Of a DNA stretch of 64,000 nucleotides, positions 54,701-62,675 are shown in pieces. A program made the position numbers and the translations under genes. Within the stretch, counting starts at the first letter, position 1. Every line of letters starts with the position of its first letter. The stretch spans positions 599,640 through 663,639 of the forward strand of contig NZ_BOMY01000002.1 in NCBI RefSeq assembly GCF_016862435.1, given 5' to 3'. The stretch comes from Paractinoplanes tereljensis (GTDB lineage Bacteria > Actinomycetota > Actinomycetes > Mycobacteriales > Micromonosporaceae). The notes beneath the pieces are model-generated. The model did not search any database. It saw only the letters and a program-made list of their open reading frames with translations, and was not told the DNA's origin.

Positions 54701-57700
54701 AGGCCGCCTACGTCGCGCCGTTCACCGGCGACCTGATCGTGCGGCCCGCGCACACCGGCACCGCCACGTTCACCGTGAAGAAGCGCGGCGCGCTGCTGGC
54801 CAAGAACACCGGCGCGGAAGACCTCACGGTGCCGGTGACCGAGGGCGACGAGCTGTTCTTCGACTTCAGCTCGCTCGACAGCTCGGTCACCGAGAGCTCG
54901 GTCCAGGTCGGCTCCTCGGTGGACACGCTGGCCCCGGCACCCAGCGCGCTGCATCGAGCCGCCGAGGAGGGTGCTTTCCCGCGCCCGTACCGCGGCTGGG
55001 GTGTGCTCGGCTACAACGGCAACGCCTCCGGCCCGATCGCGCAGAACCGGCTGGTCATCGACGAGTCCTGGACGGATGACCTGCCGACCTCGGTCGACCC
55101 GCAGGCGCAGAAGGACGAGTTCGCGGCCGACCCCCGGGTCAGCCCGCCCGACGCGTTCCCGTACGCGCCCGACCCGGCGAACAACCGCTGGGCGAACGAC
55201 AACTTCACCTGGGCCGGCCCCGGCACAGCGAGCAGTTCCCGGCTCGGCACCCAGGCCATCACCGTGCCCACCGCCGGTGACTTCGCCACCGTCACCGCCG
55301 TACCCAAGCTGTCCCGGTCCACCCAGATCTCGCTGACCGGCGGCGTGGCCGGCGGCATCGGCAGCCTCGGCGGCAGCATCGCCACCGGCGACAGCACCGC
55401 CGAGATGGACTACGTCGACCTCAACGGCGACGGCTTCCCCGACGTGATCGGCTCGGCCGGCATCCAGTACACCGACCCGACCGGCACCCTCGGCGCGACC
55501 CGGGCCACGCTGCCCGACTCGGACGTCCGCAAGACCAGAACCGAGTCCGGCAACGCCAGCGCCGGCAGCGCCGCCCGCACTGTCACCACCGGCAACGGCT
55601 ACGCGGCCCCGCCGGCCGAGACCGCCGCCAACTCGGCGCAGATCGGCAACGACATGCCACCGCTCGGTGTCGGCGGCAACCTCGGCACCGGTCGCTCGGA
55701 CACCGCGTTCGACCTGCTCGACATCAACGGCGACAACCTGCCCGACCGGGTGTACGCGGACGGCCGCGCCGCGCTCAACCTCGGTTACCGGTTCGCCGCT
55801 CCGGAGCCCTGGCCGGGCGGCAAGCTCAACGCCGGCGACACCGCCAACAGCGGCGCGAACATCGGCTTCAACACCGACTTCTACGGCTTCGCCGGCGGCG
55901 CCTCGTTCAGCACCAGCCACAGCTCGACCAACGCTTCGCTGACCGACGTCAACGGCGACGGCCTGGCCGACCGGGTGTTCGACGGCAACCCGATGCGGGT
56001 CGCGATCAACACCGGCTCCGGGTTCGCCGCGCCGGTGCCGTTCGCGGGCGGCGCACCGGGCGTCAACGACGACGCGAACGCCCAGCTCGGCGGGGGCGCG
56101 TACGTCACCTTCCACGCCTGCTTCTTCATCATCGCGGGCTGTGTGATCATCAACCCGGGCGCCAGCGTCGGCACCGGCGTCGGCCGCACCGAGCAGGCCC
56201 TGCGCGACATCAACGGCGACGGCTTCGCCGATCAGCTGCGCTCCACCAGCGACAACCAGCTCACCGTCGCGGAGAACACCACCGGCCGCACCAACCTGCT
56301 CAGGACGGTGAGCCGGCCGCTGGGCTCGCGGATCGACCTCGACTACAGCCGGGCCGGCAACACGTTCGACCAGCCGCACTCGCAGTTCGTGCTCAGCAGG
56401 GTGACGGTCGCCGACGGGCACGCCGGCGACGGGGTGGACACCCAGGTGTCCACGTTCCGGTACGACGGTGGCGTCTACGACCGGCTCGAACGGCAGTTCC
56501 GCGGCTACCACACGGTGGTCACCGAGCTGCGCGACGCGGCCGGCGCGGTCTACCGGTCCACCACCCGCACCTTCGCGACCGACAGCCACTACACCCGCGG
56601 CCTGCTCACCGCGACCCGGACCGCCGACGCCGAGGGCCGGGTCTTCCAGGAGACGGCCAGCACCTACCAGCCGCGGGCGACGACCGGCGGCTTCTTCCCG
56701 GCTCTGATCCGCACCGACGAGCGCTACTTCGAGGGCCGGGACACCGCCGGCAAGTCGACGTACACCGAGCGGAGCTACGACGACGTCGGCAACGTGACCC
56801 GGGAGCTGGACGCCGGGGACGCCGGGACCGCCGACGACGTGGAGACCAAGACCCGGTTCACCTACGAGGACGCGACCTGCCGGACCAGCAACATCGTCGG
56901 CGCGCCCAAGTCGGTCGACGTGCGCGGCGGCGGGGTGCTGATGCGGCACCGGGAAGCCACCGTGGACTGCGCCAACGGCGACCTCAAGCAGTTCCGAGCA
57001 GCCCTGGCCGACGGCAGCATCGCCACCACCGACTTGACCTACTTCACCGACGGCAATCTCAAAACAGTCACCGAGCCGCCGAACGCCAAGGGTCAGCGCT
57101 ACAAGCTGACGTACGCCTATGACCCCGCACTGTCCACCTACGTCACCTCGACCACGGACAGTTTCGGCTACACCTCGACGGCCAGTTACAACCTGAAGTT
57201 CGGGCAGATCGAGACCAGCACCGACGTCAACGGCCAGCAATCGCGCACGCTCTACGACCGGGCCGGCCGGCCGGACACGATCACCGGCCCGTACGAGACG
57301 GCGTCCAACCACCCGACCGTCGACATCGAGTACCACCCGGAGGCGGCCACCCCGTACGCGATCACCCGCAACATCGACCGCAACGCCGACGGCACCATCC
57401 GCACCAACTCGATCGACACCATCGTCTTCACCGACGGCCTCGGCCGGATCCTGCAGACCAAGAAGGACACCACGCTGGGCGGGGTCGAGACGATGACCGT
57501 CTCCGGCCGGATCGTGCACGACTTCGCCGGCCGGATGGTCGCCCAGACCTACCCGGTCAGCGAGGCCAAGGGCGTCCTCAACACCCGGTTCAGCACCAAG
57601 GTCGACCCGGTCACGCCGACCCGGATCGAGTACGACATCCTCGACCGGCCGACCCGCACCACGCTGCCGGACGAGACCGTGACCAGCGTGTCCTACGGCT

Positions 57701-60700
57701 TCGGGGCGGATCGGGCCGGGGTCACCCAGTTCGAGTCGGCGGCCACCGACGCCAAGGGCGCGGTCACTCGCGCCTACACCGACGCGCGGATGCTTCAGAC
57801 CGCGGTCAAGCAGGCCGACCGGGTCTGGACCAGTTACGCCCACGACCCGCTGGGCCAGCTCACCACGGTCGTCGACGACCGGGGCAACACGACCCGCAGC
57901 GCCTACGACAACCTCGGCCGCCGCACGCTTGTCGACAACCCCGACTCCGGGAAGACCAGGACGGCGTACGACCTGGCCGGCAACGTGACCAAGGAGATCA
58001 CCCCGGCTCAGGCGACCATCACGTTCGACTACGACTTCGGCCGGGTCACCGGCATCCACTACCCGTCCGGTGAGGACATCGGCTACACGTACGGCGGGCC
58101 GGGTGCCGCCGACAACGCCGCCGACCGCGTCACCAAGGTCGCCGACCCGGCCGGCACGGTCACCCGCGGTTACGGACCGCTCGGCGAGCTGACCGCCGAG
58201 ACCCGAACGGTCGACCTGGTCAAGAAGAGCTACACCACGAAGTACCAGTACGACACGTGGAACCGGGTACAGCGGATGACCTACCCGGACGGCGAGGTGC
58301 TCACCTACCACTACGACCACGGCGGCCTGGTCGACAGCGCCATCGGCAGCAGCACCTACCTGGCCAAGATGGAGTACGACGTCTTCGGCCAGCGGACGCT
58401 GATGCAGACCGGCAACGGGGTGCGCACGACGTACACCTACAGCACCGCCGACCGGCGGCTGGCCACCCTGCAGTCGGCCCAGGCCGACGGGACCACCTTC
58501 CAGAACGCCAACTACGGCTACGACCAGGTCGGCAACGTCACCTCGATCGCGCAGACGGCCGGCGCGATCGGCGGCCTCGGTGGCACCGGCACCGAGTCGT
58601 TCGGCTACGACGACCTCAACCGGCTGAGCTCGGCCCAGGGCAGCTACTTCCCGGCCTCGGGCAAGACCGACCAGTTCCAGCTCACCCTCGGTTACGACAG
58701 CATCGGCAACATCACCGCCAAGAACCAGACCCACGATCTGGTCACCGCAGGCGTGGCGGCCGCGGTCAAGGACACGAGCTATCAGTACGCGTACGCCTAC
58801 GAGGGCACCCAACCGCACGCGCCGACCAAGGCCGGGCCGTTCACCTTCAAGTACGACGCCAACGGCAACCTGACCTCCCGCTCCGGGCCGGGCAAGCAGA
58901 AACTCCAGCTCACCTGGAACGACGCCAACCAGTTGGTCTGCTCGAGCAGCAGCGGCTCGGCCACCGACCTGGTCCTGGCCTCGACTTCTTCTTGCGAAAC
59001 CCGCTATCTGTACGACGACCAGGGCAACCGGGTCGTCAAGAACGGCGGCTCCGGCAACGTGGCCGTCTACCCGAACCAGAACTTCACCCAGCGCAACTCG
59101 ACCTCCTACAAGCACGTCTTCGTCGGCGGCGACCGGATCGTGTCCAAGGCCGTGCAGTCCGGCGCCCAGTTCTACTTCCAGACCGACCATCTCGGCTCGA
59201 CCGCGTACGGCACCGACGCCGCCGGCAAGGTCGTCGAGCACAACCGCTACCTGCCGTCCGGCGAGAGCTGGGCCACCGAACGGTCGACCGCGTCGCCGAG
59301 CCCGTACGGCTTCGCCGGCAAGGAGCTCGACACCGAGACCGGCCTGTACTACTTCGGCGCCCGCTACTACGACCCACGCACCGCGGTCTGGCAGACGCCC
59401 GACCCGATGATCGGCAGCTACCTCGACGGCGCACCGGCCGGCGGCGTGGGCAACCCGGGCAACCTGGCCGCCTACACCTACGCCGGGAACAACCCGGTCC
59501 GGCTGGCCGATCCCGACGGACGCTGGATAACCATCGCCGCCGGGGCCGCGATCGGCGCGGTGATCAGCACCGGCTTCGAGGGCTACGCGCAGTACCGAGC
59601 GGGCGAGTTCAGCGCCCGAAGACTGGTCGGCGCGGCGGCCGGCGGCGCGGTCAACGGCGCGATCGAGGGCGCCACCCTCGGCGCGGGCTTCCTGGTGCGC
59701 GGCCAGGTCGCCGGGGTGGCCAACGCGGTCGGCCAGGGCGTCACCCGCACCATCAACGGCGAGGCGCAGAGCCTCGACCAGACCAAGGCCGACTACGAGA
59801 ACGGCGTCATCTTCCACGGCGTCGGCACCGCGGTCGGCAAGGTCGGCGGCAAGGTCTACGACGCCGCGAAGACACGCTTCTTCGGCAAGACCGAATCGGC
59901 GGCGGCCTCGGCCGAGACCGCGGGTGGCCGGCTCGGCTGCAACTCGTTCACCGCCGACACGAAGGTGCTGCGGGCCGACGGCTCGACCACCCGGATCGGC
60001 GATCTGAAGCCGGGCGACAAGGTGCTGGCCACCGACCCGGCGACCGGGCGGACCACGGTCCGGACGATCACCGATACCCACGTCAACCGGGACACCGACC
60101 TGACCGACGTGACCGTCCGCGACCGGGACGGCGACGTCGAGGTGGTACACACCACCGCCGGTCACCCGTTCTGGGACGCGACCCGCAAGGCCTGGGTGAT
60201 CGCCTCCGACCTGCGGTCCGGCGAGTTCCTGCGGGCCGCCGACGGCACCGTGGTCACTGTCGTCGCGACCACCACGAAGCTGGCCGAGCAGGACATGTTC
60301 AACCTGACGGTGAGCGGGGTGCACACGTTCTACGTGCTGGCCGGGGACTTCGCGATCCTGGTGCACAACGCGACCTGCAGTTCGCAGGCCAAGATTCTGG
60401 GGGACAACATGGTCGCGGCGGGGATCACCCGTCCCGCGCAGACCGAGGCCCACCACATCGTGGCCAGCGGCGCAGCGGGCGCCAAAACCGCCCAGACACG
60501 GCTGGCGCATTTCGGTATCGACATCAACGACGCGGCCAACGGCGTGTTCCTCCCGGCCAACAAGAGCTCGGCCAATCCGACCGGAGCATCGGTCCACCGG
60601 GTGATCCACAGTCCCTACTACTACAACTACGTCAACGACCTGCTGGCGAAGGCGACCAACGCCGCCGAGGCGACTGCCGCCCTCGACATGGTCCGCCAGC

Positions 60701-60726
60701 AGCTCAAGGACGGCTACTGGCGCTGA
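51772..60726 (+). CDS. Giant secreted SpvB/Tc-like RHS polymorphic toxin with Hint and AHH nuclease domains
   Basis: A ~2984-residue protein. Start ATG 51772 follows GGGGGC; 51745 is an alternative. Order: signal sequence (RRIVACLVGLLVILAGLPGS); a ZU5-like segment; an SpvB domain (about 230-310, PAGRGGIQPDLSIGYNSASA); FG-GAP/VCBS repeats (LADVDGDNLPDKV near 602, then near 687, 1214, 1314, 1390, 1478); a TcdB-mid-like region; RHS/YD repeats (about 1660-2400); and the RHS core (2465-2582, QTDHLGSTAYGTD, then YYFGARYYDP and YAGNNPVRLADPDG). A Hint domain runs from Cys2723 to VHN (2866), and a nuclease follows with AHH at 2893-2895 and HRVIHSPYYYNYVN. It is probably exported by Sec, self-cleaved, and toxic to nucleic acid. 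No immunity gene follows. Confidence 0.9.
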   Translation: MGTRRIVACLVGLLVILAGLPGSVGQLSTMAAPAPAPAEASTPPDGCTGTATKQITVTGQDVVAADHRVTALAAETTHVDYQGVRLTIGPGAVSSPVEIGISALSSAELPQMGDELTNVTGGAQRGWRFTPHPYRFAAPIEIALPYDAGTKFSPQDVYSFFFDDHADCWKALERVRVDEKNHLVISKTDHFTDIANAVLSLPEYPQGTSFNPTQIKDLQAANPATGVTTISPPGATSTGEARLSYPIEVPAGRGGIQPDLSIGYNSASANGWLGQGWDLTVPTIAVDTRWGVPRYDGGLESETYQLGGEQLAPVANRGPLVARTAEKVFHPRVEGAFAKIVRHGSTPSAYSWEVVDKAGTRSFYGGTPESALADDAGHLFEWALREVRDTHGNVMRLHTVIQEDAGITGGSVPGRNLYLQKITYTGTATAEGPYAVTFIRDRELEEARRGDVSIDARGGFKRVTADLLRRVEVTLNDLPIRAYELDYTTGAFGKTLLKSVTELGDDNLPFVTHSFGYYDDVRDGAGAYQAFEQVQWTSPDDDVRNAALSAVGSGEAGALNGTTSTTVGGHLYVGFGPTRSKTNSTGIKTGFNRTTDTGLLALADVDGDNLPDKVFTRGGAVVYRKNLFKPGGSARFADEVTPLHNLPGIFSQRSNSSTIGVESYPGAVAVQLDHVDTFTTTTRYFSDVNADGITDLVDGGNVLFGRIGADGAPVYGLSSDTPVPIGSAPVDADGLVGDLSADRQREIESHPLVDTVRRWVAPYDGTVAITGDVRLTGESTDGIRAAIQHEDEELWSGGTLEGLDAVTVKRGDRLYFRLQSRFDGVGDQVAWDPKVAYTGTTPTTDVNGLDPYVYQASADFTLAGRAGTVTAPADGTLHLGGVLTKKGATTDDVTAVITRDGTTVFSRTLPASETGETVIDTDISVTKGQALAWRVRTDSPIDLAQIAWAPTATSGESVINAPYDIDTYTADDLTAPQAAYVAPFTGDLIVRPAHTGTATFTVKKRGALLAKNTGAEDLTVPVTEGDELFFDFSSLDSSVTESSVQVGSSVDTLAPAPSALHRAAEEGAFPRPYRGWGVLGYNGNASGPIAQNRLVIDESWTDDLPTSVDPQAQKDEFAADPRVSPPDAFPYAPDPANNRWANDNFTWAGPGTASSSRLGTQAITVPTAGDFATVTAVPKLSRSTQISLTGGVAGGIGSLGGSIATGDSTAEMDYVDLNGDGFPDVIGSAGIQYTDPTGTLGATRATLPDSDVRKTRTESGNASAGSAARTVTTGNGYAAPPAETAANSAQIGNDMPPLGVGGNLGTGRSDTAFDLLDINGDNLPDRVYADGRAALNLGYRFAAPEPWPGGKLNAGDTANSGANIGFNTDFYGFAGGASFSTSHSSTNASLTDVNGDGLADRVFDGNPMRVAINTGSGFAAPVPFAGGAPGVNDDANAQLGGGAYVTFHACFFIIAGCVIINPGASVGTGVGRTEQALRDINGDGFADQLRSTSDNQLTVAENTTGRTNLLRTVSRPLGSRIDLDYSRAGNTFDQPHSQFVLSRVTVADGHAGDGVDTQVSTFRYDGGVYDRLERQFRGYHTVVTELRDAAGAVYRSTTRTFATDSHYTRGLLTATRTADAEGRVFQETASTYQPRATTGGFFPALIRTDERYFEGRDTAGKSTYTERSYDDVGNVTRELDAGDAGTADDVETKTRFTYEDATCRTSNIVGAPKSVDVRGGGVLMRHREATVDCANGDLKQFRAALADGSIATTDLTYFTDGNLKTVTEPPNAKGQRYKLTYAYDPALSTYVTSTTDSFGYTSTASYNLKFGQIETSTDVNGQQSRTLYDRAGRPDTITGPYETASNHPTVDIEYHPEAATPYAITRNIDRNADGTIRTNSIDTIVFTDGLGRILQTKKDTTLGGVETMTVSGRIVHDFAGRMVAQTYPVSEAKGVLNTRFSTKVDPVTPTRIEYDILDRPTRTTLPDETVTSVSYGFGADRAGVTQFESAATDAKGAVTRAYTDARMLQTAVKQADRVWTSYAHDPLGQLTTVVDDRGNTTRSAYDNLGRRTLVDNPDSGKTRTAYDLAGNVTKEITPAQATITFDYDFGRVTGIHYPSGEDIGYTYGGPGAADNAADRVTKVADPAGTVTRGYGPLGELTAETRTVDLVKKSYTTKYQYDTWNRVQRMTYPDGEVLTYHYDHGGLVDSAIGSSTYLAKMEYDVFGQRTLMQTGNGVRTTYTYSTADRRLATLQSAQADGTTFQNANYGYDQVGNVTSIAQTAGAIGGLGGTGTESFGYDDLNRLSSAQGSYFPASGKTDQFQLTLGYDSIGNITAKNQTHDLVTAGVAAAVKDTSYQYAYAYEGTQPHAPTKAGPFTFKYDANGNLTSRSGPGKQKLQLTWNDANQLVCSSSSGSATDLVLASTSSCETRYLYDDQGNRVVKNGGSGNVAVYPNQNFTQRNSTSYKHVFVGGDRIVSKAVQSGAQFYFQTDHLGSTAYGTDAAGKVVEHNRYLPSGESWATERSTASPSPYGFAGKELDTETGLYYFGARYYDPRTAVWQTPDPMIGSYLDGAPAGGVGNPGNLAAYTYAGNNPVRLADPDGRWITIAAGAAIGAVISTGFEGYAQYRAGEFSARRLVGAAAGGAVNGAIEGATLGAGFLVRGQVAGVANAVGQGVTRTINGEAQSLDQTKADYENGVIFHGVGTAVGKVGGKVYDAAKTRFFGKTESAAASAETAGGRLGCNSFTADTKVLRADGSTTRIGDLKPGDKVLATDPATGRTTVRTITDTHVNRDTDLTDVTVRDRDGDVEVVHTTAGHPFWDATRKAWVIASDLRSGEFLRAADGTVVTVVATTTKLAEQDMFNLTVSGVHTFYVLAGDFAILVHNATCSSQAKILGDNMVAAGITRPAQTEAHHIVASGAAGAKTAQTRLAHFGIDINDAANGVFLPANKSSANPTGASVHRVIHSPYYYNYVNDLLAKATNAAEATAALDMVRQQLKDGYWR

Positions 60727-60732
60727 TCGCGA

Positions 60733-60761
60733 GGGGTGCGCCCGGCGTACGGGCGCACCCC
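60733..60761 (+). terminator. Terminator after the RHS toxin gene
   Basis: A perfect 12-base stem (60733-60744 with 60750-60761) and 5-base loop start 7 bases after the stop codon and are followed by GTTATTTAA. It separates the toxin from the alginate lyase gene. Confidence 0.85.
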
Positions 60762-60857
60762 GTTATTTAAGGTCTGTTTAAAGTCGAGCTTCGATGTCTC
60801 ACCCTACTGTTAGCCAACTTGCCAATCCCCCCGAGATGGCTATAGGTAGGTATCCCC

Positions 60858-61631
60858 ATGCACAGACGGAAGCTCCTCGCGGTCAGCCTCTCCACCGCCG
60901 TGGTCGGCGCGCTCGGCGTCCTCGGCATCACCAACGCGTCGGCCGCCGCGCTCGACCCGGCGCTGCCCCCGGGCGGCAACTTCGACCTGGCGATCTGGCA
61001 GCTCCAGCTGCCCGTCGGCTCCCCGGGCAAGCCGGACACGATCTCCCCGGCGCAGTTGAAGACCTACAGCAACCCGGCCTACTTCTGGACCGACAAGAAC
61101 GACGGCTCGATGACGTTCTGGGCGCCGGAGAAGGGCGTGACCACGCCCAACTCCAACTACGCCCGGTCCGAGCTGCGCGAGATGAACCGGGACGGCTCGG
61201 CCGCCAACTGGTCCCTGGCCGGCAACCACACGCTCAGCGCCCAGCTGCGCATCCCCTCGGTGACCAAGAACGTCTGCGTCGGCCAGGTGCACCTCGGCAC
61301 CGGCGGGTCGTCCACCAAGCCGCTGCTGGAGCTGTACTACCGCCCCAACGGTGACATCTACCTCGGCACCGAGAACTCGCCGGACGGTGGGCAGACCCTG
61401 CACAAGGTCGGCAACGTGGCGCTCGGCGTGAAGTGGACCTACGTCATCAACGTGACCGGCAACAAGATCAACCTGACGGTCAACGGGTCGAAGACGACGT
61501 ACACGATCCCGTCGTCCTTCAACCCGTACAAGCAGTACTTCAAGGCCGGCTCGTACAACCAGTCCTCGTCGGAGAGCACGTCCAACGGCGCGAAGGTGAA
61601 GTTCTACAGCCTCACCGTCAGCCACGGATGA
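60858..61631 (+). CDS. Secreted polysaccharide lyase family 7 (alginate lyase)
   Basis: A 257-residue exported enzyme. The signal peptide ends near NASAA (residue 30). The PL7 jelly-roll signature is complete: ARSELREM with the catalytic Arg, GQVHLG with the catalytic His, and QYFKAGSYNQ with the catalytic Tyr. PL7 cleaves alginate by beta-elimination. The QVH form (rather than QIH) is generally associated with preference for mannuronate-rich substrate. It is a single-domain enzyme with no binding module. It overlaps the convergent LLM oxidoreductase gene by 14 bases. It has no visible link to the toxin upstream. Confidence 0.93.
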   Translation: MHRRKLLAVSLSTAVVGALGVLGITNASAAALDPALPPGGNFDLAIWQLQLPVGSPGKPDTISPAQLKTYSNPAYFWTDKNDGSMTFWAPEKGVTTPNSNYARSELREMNRDGSAANWSLAGNHTLSAQLRIPSVTKNVCVGQVHLGTGGSSTKPLLELYYRPNGDIYLGTENSPDGGQTLHKVGNVALGVKWTYVINVTGNKINLTVNGSKTTYTIPSSFNPYKQYFKAGSYNQSSSESTSNGAKVKFYSLTVSHG

Positions 61632-62442
61632 TTTTGATGACCGGGGCGAACTGTTCCATGAACAGGCCGCTCACCCCGATGTAGGACACGTCGAACTCCT
61701 CGCGGCGCCGGCAGAGCAGATCCGCGATCCGCTCTGCCGAGCCGACGAGGAACGCGATCCCGCCGTTCCAGGCCATGTCCCGCGGGTCACCCCCGACCAT
61801 CCGGGACAGCCAGGACGGAATGGCATCGACGGTCGCGGCCACGGCCGCGACATTGAGGTGCAACTCGAGCTCGTCGAATCTCTCGCCCGCGGCATCGCGC
61901 AATTGCGAGACGGTACGGGCGAGAAGCGGCTCCGTGGTCTGCGGCGGCAGGCCCAGCGCCACGATGTCGGCCTGTGCCGCCGCGAGCCGCAGCATCCTCG
62001 GCCGGCTGGCCGCCACCATCACCGGCGGGGCGTTCTCCAGTTTCCGGACGGCCTCGATGGTCGACGCGACCCGGTCGAGCCGTTCGCCCGGCGTACCGAA
62101 ATCCGCCCCCAGCGATGCCGCGTCCTCGGCCGCGCCCGGCCGCCCACCACCGATGCCCAGTTCGAACCGGCCGTCGCTGAGTTCCTGCAACGTCTCGGAC
62201 TCCCAGGCGACCAGCCCCGGCGCGCGGTTGGGAGCGCTCACCACGTACGTACCTATGTGTAGTGATGTGGTCACGGCGGCGGCCGCCGCCAGCGCCGGGA
62301 ACGGCGCGAAAGTGTTCCGGGTGTCGGGCACCAGTATGGTGTCGTAGCCCAGCTCCTCGGCCCGCCGCGCGGTGGCGGCCCACTCGGCGCCGGACGGCGC
62401 CCTTCCGGCGACGACGCCGAATCGGAACTCACGCTCGGTCAT
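61618..62442 (-). CDS. LLM-class flavin/F420-dependent oxidoreductase
   Basis: A 274-residue protein starting at ATG 62442 (MTEREFRFGVVAGRAPSG). The upstream in-frame extension has no ribosome-binding site and passes through the repeats described below. The luciferase-like barrel is seen in AEELGYDTILVPDT, TSLHIGTYVVSAPNRAPGLV and LSDGRFELGIGGGRPG, the last being the conserved phosphate loop of this family. Cofactor (FMN or F420) and substrate are not determinable. It shows only loose similarity to the oxidoreductase at 9.2-10.1 kb, so this is not a recent duplicate. Confidence 0.87.
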   Translation of the reverse strand: MTEREFRFGVVAGRAPSGAEWAATARRAEELGYDTILVPDTRNTFAPFPALAAAAAVTTSLHIGTYVVSAPNRAPGLVAWESETLQELSDGRFELGIGGGRPGAAEDAASLGADFGTPGERLDRVASTIEAVRKLENAPPVMVAASRPRMLRLAAAQADIVALGLPPQTTEPLLARTVSQLRDAAGERFDELELHLNVAAVAATVDAIPSWLSRMVGGDPRDMAWNGGIAFLVGSAERIADLLCRRREEFDVSYIGVSGLFMEQFAPVIKIIRG

Positions 62443-62480
62443 GGCGGCATCGTCTCGCGTACGCCCGGCGCGGGTCATCC

Positions 62481-62537
62481 GACCAGGGAGTACTTCCGCA
62501 GTACGACCTAGGGAGTATGGCCCGGAAAGCGCTCCCA
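62481..62537. promoter_or_regulatory. Direct repeats and LacI-like half palindrome between the LLM and M4 protease genes
   Basis: GACC-A-GGGAGTA (62481-62492) is repeated as GACCTAGGGAGTA (62505-62517). Next to it, 62524-62537 reads on the minus strand TGGGAGCGCTTTCC, which matches the left ten bases of a CebR-type box. These could control either divergent gene. The assignment is by eye. Confidence 0.35.
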
Positions 62538-62675
62538 CGGCGGGCGCAAGGGTTTTCCCTGATTCGGAGATACCCATCGATGCCTAGCGTCTCACTTCAA
62601 GTCGTCTCGGTGTGACTTATCGTCCATCGGACCTTGAGCCTGCCCAAACCCCCGGGCAGAAAAAGGAGTACCCGC

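Noticed and set aside
54586..60609. 2007-codon open frame on the minus strand inside the RHS toxin gene
   Set aside because: It is the exact antisense of the repeat-rich toxin gene. Strong codon bias keeps the opposite frame open; the product shows only Val/Gly/Arg-rich noise.
60767..61039. Small minus-strand frame as a possible immunity gene for the toxin
   Set aside because: It lies mostly antisense to the alginate lyase signal and catalytic region, is on the wrong strand relative to the toxin, and has no sensible start site.
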